A stretch of DNA of 64,000 bases from Lentinus brumalis. Taxonomy: Eukaryota > Basidiomycota > Agaricomycetes > Polyporales > Polyporaceae. A model generated the notes under the pieces. That model was not told the origin of the DNA and did not search any database. It saw nothing but the letters and a program-made list of their open reading frames with translations. This document shows, one piece after another, positions 62,746-64,000 of the stretch. A program made the position numbers and the translations under genes. How positions within the stretch are numbered: the stretch's first letter is position 1; every line of letters begins with the position of its first letter. Location of the stretch: positions 1,426,001 through 1,490,000 of the forward strand of contig MARA01000006.1 in the NCBI GenBank assembly GCA_001792895.1, in the 5' to 3' direction.

Positions 62746-64000
62746 CTGTACGACAGACAGAGTACAGAGCGTGTACGTACGGCGATGCTAGACGTTGGGC
62801 GTCGCAACGGAGATCCGGGGACCGGAGTGACGTCGCAACGCGCAATCGAAGGCACTCACGCGTCGGTCCGAGTTGGGAGCGCGGCCGCTGAGTCGAGGGA
62901 AGCGAGGACGCCGTGCGGTGCACGCTGTCCTCGACCGAACACAGAGAGCGGTGGCCTGTGCGTGGCACGCGTGTCGTGTTTGTCCTGCCCGAGACGCGTA
63001 TAAGTGCCAGCTCGGACGGGGGACGGTCTCCAGCTCCAGCACTCGCTCCCTTACTTACCTTCCACCATCCACCGGCTGCTCCCACCCCGCTCCCTCCGAT
63101 ACCGACCCCGGCTTCGCCAGCATCGTCGCCGTCATTCGCTCGCCGACTTTGTTCCCGTCGTCACTACATGACCGGCATGCCCGTCTCCGTCCCTCTCCAT
63201 GGCCGACGCGGTGACTTCGGAAGGGTCGTCCGTCGGACCCAGACTGCTCAGGTCAGTGCATCTGTCCGAGAGATCGAGGGCCGAGAACTTACGATTGTCG
63301 GCATGGTGAACAGGTGCAGGCAAGCGGCTCCGGACGGTGCTCGGCCACCGCGGGGGACGAGAGGAGTGTCGGGGAGAGACGAGTGTCAGCCGTGTGCGGG
63401 TGACGGACGGAGGGTGGTAGCTATAGCTTGTATACTCTAGTATAGCGAGCCGCGACAAGGTTCCGAGGCACGAGACAATGCTGGTGTGCCGCACCGGGCT
63501 GGACGTGTTGCGCGAAGGACTCCGTGTACTGTAGCGACGCGTTAGTCAGGTCAAACAGATTGTAGTCCGTGTACATACCGAGACCGCAATGGAAAGCGTC
63601 GCTCCCGAGGATGTGAGCCTGCTGCACTACGTACATACGACGGCCATGATCACGGACGCACATCGTCCTTGCAGCTTTGATCTTGTTGACTTGAGGGATT
63701 GAAAGTCCTCCGAGGGCGCACTTGAAAGGGAGGATGCAAAGCTAAGCGGGAGATAAGAACATCACTATCATAGTAAGGAGACTCAGCACGCACGTTGATG
63801 TAGACGGATGAGCGGGCTGCGCTCTGTCGATACGTGACGGATACAGGTCGCAAGGAGAAGGAAAGGGACGAGGTAAACATGACCGTGTACGTTCTGCTGG
63901 CACAATCTGGGGCTCGGACTCGGTGGTGCACACATAATAGATGGATATATTGGCCTGTGCATACAACATGGACGAAGCTACTGGAACGCACGAGTCGAGG
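62746..64000. other. Unit 4 distal part to window end
   Basis: Counterpart of 52263-53520. The empty Plavaka target is at about 62942-62957 and the promoter-like GTATAAG at 62998. On the minus strand the donor AAG/GTAAGT at about 63059 is strong and would join in phase to the next putative exon of the unknown gene. No recognised gene. Confidence 0.4.

Larger units (their letters stand above)
53939..64000 (+). repeat. Tandem array unit 4, right end cut by the window
   Basis: Fourth unit. It matches unit 3 at a spacing of 10,521-10,525 bp up to about 61190, then becomes more like unit 1 (for example ctccagctccagcactc near 63031). It stops at the window edge about 420 bp before the expected end, so a fifth unit may follow. 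Confidence 0.85.

Overview
The window looks like a GC-rich basidiomycete, most likely an agaricomycete of the Polyporales type. The coding genes are split by many 49-75 bp GT-AG introns. The first genes belong to expanded basidiomycete families: a FunK1-type kinase and a zinc-finger F-box protein. The mobile elements are a Plavaka-type CACTA transposon and a tyrosine-recombinase retrotransposon. No rRNA, tRNA or CRISPR array was recognised.

Layout: positions 1-6955 are ordinary gene space. They hold a FunK1 kinase (+), a 10-exon F-box gene (-) and a 9-exon BAX-inhibitor/LFG-type gene (-) with two micro-exons. From about 6836 to the right edge the window is a head-to-tail tandem array of four units, each about 10.3-10.5 kb without insertions: about 6836-27794, 27795-43417, 43418-53938 and 53939-64000 (right end cut). 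Each unit starts inside the first exon of the BAX-inhibitor gene, carries the divergent promoter, then an eight-exon MFS (DHA1-like) transporter gene, then about 8 kb of mostly unassignable sequence. That sequence includes the 3' exons of an unrecognised minus-strand gene. Every MFS copy has a frameshift in its last exon, and the lesions are not all the same, so the array looks like amplification of a decaying transporter locus (or like residual assembly indels).

Two units carry large insertions missing from the others. Unit 1 is interrupted at 15575-26258 by a 10.7-kb Plavaka-type transposon with an intact 13-exon, 972-aa transposase, a decayed intron-bearing copy of CDC48/p97, a second smaller CDC48-like scrap and a frameshifted unknown gene. 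Unit 2 is interrupted at 32172-37558 by a 5.4-kb Ngaro-like tyrosine-recombinase retrotransposon (Gag, RT-RNase H, recombinase). It has perfect split direct repeats and no target-site duplication; the empty site can be read directly in unit 1. The units are mosaics of one another, which suggests unequal crossing over or gene conversion. Units 3 and 4 are nearly identical over most of their length.

All exon structures were reconstructed by hand from reading frame, splice signals and family knowledge. No alignment or database search was run.
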